Below are positions 57,691-64,000 of a DNA stretch of 64,000 nt, piece after piece. Numbering within the stretch: position 1 is the first letter of the stretch; each line of letters begins with the position of its first letter. The DNA is from Agapetus fuscipes (lineage: Eukaryota; Arthropoda; Insecta; Trichoptera; Glossosomatidae): assembly GCA_951799405.1 (NCBI GenBank), contig OX637362.1, forward strand, positions 14,308,493-14,372,492, written 5' to 3'. A model generated the notes under the pieces. The model worked only from the letters and a program-made list of their open reading frames with translations. It had not been told where the DNA came from and ran no database searches. Position numbers and translations under genes: made by a program.

Positions 57691-58187
57691 TTTGAAAAAA
57701 AAAATTTGCTGAATAGTTTTTTATCTACCTGACTTAGATTTATACCTTTTGACCAAATTTATTATTTGAAAAAGTTTTATAATGTATTAATTAGTTTTAT
57801 TTCTTGATTACCATATAGAGCTATTCGTTGTTCATACATACAATTTTTGAACCAGTTTTTCTGTAAATTGGTGGTATTTTGAAATCTAAAAAAAAATTTC
57901 AAATACATTTAATATCCTGTTTTAGTTGGTGGTGCGATTTAAAGTGTGATTGAGATGAAAAAAACTGAATTAAAAAAAAAATCTAGAAGCAAAAACTGAC
58001 AAAATAGTGTACATTGTATCTTCGAATAAAATCTCAAAAAATGGTTATTTGTGCCCAATTATTTTCAAATATTGAACAATATAATCTTGAGCTTAGTTTT
58101 AATTTTATTCAATTTTTTTTTTCATAAGATCTATTTTTTATTATTATTTTACAAATAACTTTTAAATGCAGATGGGCTCCAATGCTC
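57691..58187. other. AT-rich DNA, nothing recognised
   Basis: Dominated by A and T runs; no open frame or repeat family seen. Confidence 0.5.
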
Positions 58188-58363
58188 ATGGGGCTTCCAC
58201 ACGCTTGCCAACCCATCACAAGTCAAGCGCACAGTGTGTCGTCTAGAACATGCTAGCTGGACAAAATTTTGTCTAATGGACTAATTTTGTCCAGCTAGCA
58301 TGTTCTAGACGACACACTGTGCGCTTGACTTGTGATGGGTTGGCAAGCGTGTGGAAGCCCCAT
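58188..58363. mobile_element. Single-hairpin foldback element
   Basis: 176 bp, almost perfectly self-complementary from ATGGGGCTTCCACACGCTTG to CAAGCGTGTGGAAGCCCCAT, with the centre at AATTTTGTCTAATGGACTAA. Monomer form of 24571-24859. Confidence 0.88.
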
Positions 58364-58532
58364 CACAGAGGACGGACCTGCGTCACTTTTTTTTTTTTAG
58401 CTAAAACTCTCTCATAAAAAACTTTTGATTCGTCGGCAAGTGATATGCAACATTTTCGAAGCGAGTACATTTTACGATTTTCCATGTTACATTTTTACAA
58501 AAATATTATTTTTTGCAATCAACAATTTCTTA

Positions 58533-59415
58533 ATAATAATAATAATATCAGGCTAATTTATTTTAAATTACAAATGATAAGAGAGCGCCGTTTTTGTGTG
58601 TGTCACACCTCAAGGGCCCTCTCCGATCATGGATAAGACTTTCTAAAAAGGTGTGTCTTGAGTGCTCCGCGAAATACATCCATAGATTCGGAGTTCTTCA
58701 CTCCGGGTGGCAGTCTGTTCCACTCCACCGGACCCGCAACACGGAAAGCGCGGTCTCCGAAATTTGTACGAATCTGACGGCGTGGCTGAACCAAATTGAC
58801 TACTTCATCGCCCGAGTGTCTGCCTCCTTATACCCATCTCAACAGGCAACATCATCTCAGTCAAATAAGGTGGAGCCAAGCCATTGATGGCTTTATATAC
58901 CATCACACAAACACGGTAGACCACCCTCTCCGGGAAACGAAGCCAATGTAGTGTTTTTAACAGCGGAGTGATGTGAGCGAATTTGGGTATCCCGAATATG
59001 AGTCTTGCTGCCGAATTCAACACAGATTGAAAGCGATTGAACTGCTTCTTTGGCTGACCACTATAAAGCGTCGAACAATAGTCAATCCGAGACACCACAA
59101 ACGCGCCCACTAGGGTCTTGACTGCATCTGACGGTAAACACTTTCTAATAGATTTTGTAGGGTTTGTGTATTACTTTTTGTGTACTACGTTAAACAAAAA
59201 ATAGCTTTACTTTCTAATAGCCTTAATTTGGCGTAGTGAAAAAAAGAAGAAGCTATTGTGGCATCTATTTGCCTCTCCAGTGTCAGATTCCGATCCAGTA
59301 AGACTCCTAGAAGTCTCACTGAATCAGAAGGCTGGATTAGCTTACCTCCTATGGAGAGTGGTACTCCGTTCACTAATAGGTGATCACGCCTAGATGTGGC
59401 TGCCCTACATTCAAC
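58533..59415 (-). mobile_element. CR1-like LINE, 5'-truncated, source of SINE-A tail 2
   Basis: The minus strand encodes SDSVRLLGVLLDRNLTLERQ, FVVSRIDYCSTLYSGQPKK, LNSAARLIFGIPKF, LKTLHWLRFPERVVYRVCVM; one frameshift/deletion near 59150. The 3'UTR has GGGCCCTTGAGGTGTGACAC, ACAAAAACGGCGCTCTC and a (TTA)n tail near 58535. The UTR end equals the tail of SINE-A at 8657 and 59977. Confidence 0.8.
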
Positions 59416-59427
59416 CCTAATAATACA

Positions 59428-59640
59428 TTCCTTGACTTATAGGTTGGTATGAAGCTGACCACCCATACTGTACAAAGATGGTTCACTTTGCTAATGTCAC
59501 CCCTGCTTCTGGGAAGGTCGGCAAAAGTTGCAGGGCTTATGTTCAACTTCTATGTGTGTGCTTGTGGGAATGCATTTAATATGAATCTGAAATGATATAT
59601 ATCTTTGCAACTTTAATTTAGATTAAAACTTTGATACTTA
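59428..59640 (+). repeat. RTE-a 3' end
   Basis: CCTTGACTTATAGGTTGGTA to CAACTTTAATTTAGATTAAA, with an internal deletion removing the GGGTTTTTATATTGTAGG block. 59641-59970 holds nothing recognisable. Confidence 0.75.
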
Positions 59641-59976
59641 ACTTAGAAATTTATCATTAGATACTATTTTAGAAATAGTCGGTCGACATTCTTCATCCTG
59701 CGGATCTTACGCAAAAAAATAATTCTAGTCATCAAGAAAGCGAAATTGCGAGAAAGGAAATGCAATTTTACAGTAAATGAAAAACTAAATATTTACTGAG
59801 AAATACTGCGTGTATGCACTATATTGACCACTATTTTCAGAAAATTCCTTGGAACCTTCACATATCCATAACATATTATGTAGTTACGCTTACGAGTAAC
59901 TAAAAACTTGTTTTTTTTTTTATTTAATGTTTTTCAAAGTTCTAATGAATTAATAAAGTGGAAATACACAAACCAT

Positions 59977-60120
59977 TACCAAGACCCGTCACCAAAGTTC
60001 ATCCAGCCCTACAGCAACTTGGTCTTGATTGAGAATCGACGCTTTCTTTAGCGACGACCAAGCTCGCTGGGGGCTCTTGGGGTGTGATTAACACAAAAAC
60101 AGCGCTCGCAAAAATCATCC
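59977..60120 (+). mobile_element. SINE-A copy with tail 2, head missing
   Basis: GACCCGTCACCAAAGTTCAT and CTACAGCAACTTGGTCTTGA, then CTCGCTGGGGGCTCTTGGGG and ACACAAAAACAGCGCTCGC. Plus-strand counterpart of 8657-8950. Confidence 0.7.
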
Positions 60121-60123
60121 TGA

Positions 60124-62450
<2,327 letters not shown>

Positions 62451-62454
62451 CTAA

Positions 62455-62935
62455 TTTAATCTAATCTAATCTAAGTTGCAAAGATATGTTACATTGGAGA
62501 TTCACATTACATGCATTCTCACAACCAGACACGTACAAGTTCGCGCTTGCACATGCCTCATGCGAACCTACAACATAAAAACCAAATCTCAAATGGACAT
62601 ACACCCTGCAACTCTTGCCGTCCTTTCCTGAGACAGGGGTGACATTGGCAAAGTGAACCATTTTTACAGCATGGGTGGTCAGCCGCATACCAACCTATAA
62701 GTCAAGGAACACACACACACGACAAATTACATTTTATACATCACTAAATAATAATATCCAAATACAAAATATCCATTTACAAATAAAAAACAAATTCCAA
62801 TTTAACAAACCCTAGCCGCCAACATTACAGATCAACCGCCATTTCTTTCTGTCCTTACATACTTCTTTCATTTCCTCCAGAGTCATAATTTTCTTCATAC
62901 AGGCTCTTCTTTTATTATGACTCATTTGATGTTTT
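62455..62935 (-). repeat. Longer RTE-a 3' end with coding tail
   Basis: (AATCT)3 tail, UTR, CACACACAC expansion at 62708-62718, then pol tail codons to TTATTATGACTC. Confidence 0.8.
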
Positions 62936-62944
62936 TTATATTAG

Positions 62945-63180
62945 AATATAAATCTAAGTTGCATAGATCCATTAACATTTATAATTCATATTCAATGCAT
63001 GCCCCCAAGGAGATACGAGTGAGTTCACACTTACAAATGCTGCATATGTAATTACAAATAAATATTTTAGCCTCTCATGACCATAAGTCCTGCAACTTTT
63101 GCCGACCTTTTCAGAAACAGAGAAACATTCGTTCAGTGAACATTTTTTTACGGTATGGGAGGTCAGCCTCATACCTCATG
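62945..63180 (-). repeat. RTE-a-like 3' end, diverged subfamily
   Basis: Same subfamily as the three copies at 61.2-62.3 kb: GCATAGATCCATTAAC, ATGCCCCCAAGGAGATACGA, GGTCAGCCTCATACC. Confidence 0.65.
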
Positions 63181-63330
63181 CACATGCACACAAGATACTC
63201 AGAACATGAAAGAACTAAATTACCCTTTTACCGTCATTTTTTTTTAAATTACTTCTTAAAGCATTTAATTACAATGAAGGAGTTGTGAGGAATAATTATT
63301 GCGAAGCCAGACTTAAACTGCTCGAAGGGC

Positions 63331-63368
63331 CTAGCAGACAACCGTGCGCAGCACGGTCGGTCTGCTAG
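63331..63368 (+). repeat. GC-rich terminal hairpin ending CTAG
   Basis: CTAGCAGAC ... CCGTGC-GCA-GCACGG ... GTCTGCTAG forms a two-part perfect stem. It stands out in AT-rich flanks. Confidence 0.75.
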
Positions 63369-64000
63369 TTATTACTAAAAATATAATTTGCGAAACTATT
63401 ATTTTTTTGATAAAATAAACCTAAGATAGTTCATAGAAGTTTCATCTTTTATTCACATCTCAGTCTACCCATACAATCAAATACATTTTTAGTATCGCTA
63501 TTTTCTCTTTTGAAATATGAAATATTTGTGATGTAATTTATACAAGGATGGAAAAGGTTGAGCAAGGCATAAAAAAAATGGCTGGCAAAAACTGAACTGA
63601 ATAGCTACTATGAGTTATTACTCATACTGTACATAGAGGAGCGGAAACTAACGTGCTGATTTGATACATACTGCAGTTGTCATAAGAATCAAATTCTACA
63701 CAATCTGAGCTAAGAAAAAGCGTAAAATTCGTAATGTGAGAGTTGTTTTAAATATTTTTGAAATCAATTTCCTGTTTTCATAAGACACATTGGTCCAGTA
63801 CACATGCAAACATTGCTCATGTAAAATTAGCTTAATGGTCTCTACGGCAAACAAGAACAAAGGCAGCGACATGCTACCACTTGCGTTTCTCTCCTGTCAC
63901 ACGTTGCAGTGGTTATAATGAAATGAGTGATAAAGTTAAAATATGAATATACAACTTGAAAATATGAAATATTGGCACGACTTTGGCGATCACAATATTT
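63369..64000. other. AT-rich right edge, nothing recognised
   Basis: No gene, repeat family or peroxidase exon seen. Confidence 0.5.

Overview
The window looks like insect nuclear DNA. Genes have many short exons with GT-AG introns, the sequence is AT-rich, and about two thirds of it is interspersed repeat: several non-LTR (LINE) families, three tRNA-derived SINE families, foldback and hAT-like elements, solo LTRs and five minisatellites. Repeat and protein style suggest a hemipteran such as a planthopper; that assignment is inference only.

The host genes are a tandem, same-strand cluster of secreted animal-type haem peroxidases (chorion peroxidase/Pxt-like). Gene 1 (257-6470) is complete: 11 exons, 709 residues. 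Gene 2 (11327-33555) is complete: 12 exons, 653 residues, with a TATA box. Gene 3 shows only a TATA box and a signal-peptide exon (42416-42621); no later exon was found in the remaining 21 kb. Genes 1 and 2 share intron positions and phases, except that the 328-nt exon 8 of gene 1 is split 157+171 by a 4.3-kb intron in gene 2. A 114-nt orphan peroxidase exon fragment (12408-12521), belonging to neither gene, lies out of order in intron 1 of gene 2, so the cluster once had at least one more member. Both proteins keep the distal His, catalytic Arg, Ca-loop and proximal His but lack the Asp and Glu that form haem ester links in mammalian peroxidases.

Repeats by region. 1-11 kb: gene 1, a Penelope-like fragment at the left edge, SINEs, and an 18-bp minisatellite (26 units). 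11-34 kb: gene 2, its introns filled with LINE 3' ends, SINEs, a hAT MITE with exact 8-bp target duplication, foldbacks and a 37-bp minisatellite (22 units). 34-42 kb: a 51-bp minisatellite (17 units), two solo LTRs in opposite orientation, and a hAT-like element loaded with nested insertions. 42-46 kb: gene 3 exon 1 and a 66-bp minisatellite (23 units). 46-52 kb: a nearly intact two-ORF LINE (minus). 53-58 kb: an RTE-like LINE (minus) whose endonuclease is split by a 1.7-kb inverted-repeat transposon. 58-64 kb: CR1-like remnants, tetranucleotide repeat, duplicated blocks and a Helitron-like 3' hairpin.

Names used below. RTE-a is the LINE whose 3' end carries a (TTAGA)n tail and occurs in more than 20 truncated copies. 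RTE-b has an (ACAAG)n tail and RTE-c a (TTACAG)n tail. SINE-A has a tRNA head and a common body joined to either of two tails, each matching the 3' end of a different LINE in this window. SINE-B and SINE-C are two other tRNA-headed families. All family names were assigned by reading; none was checked against a database.
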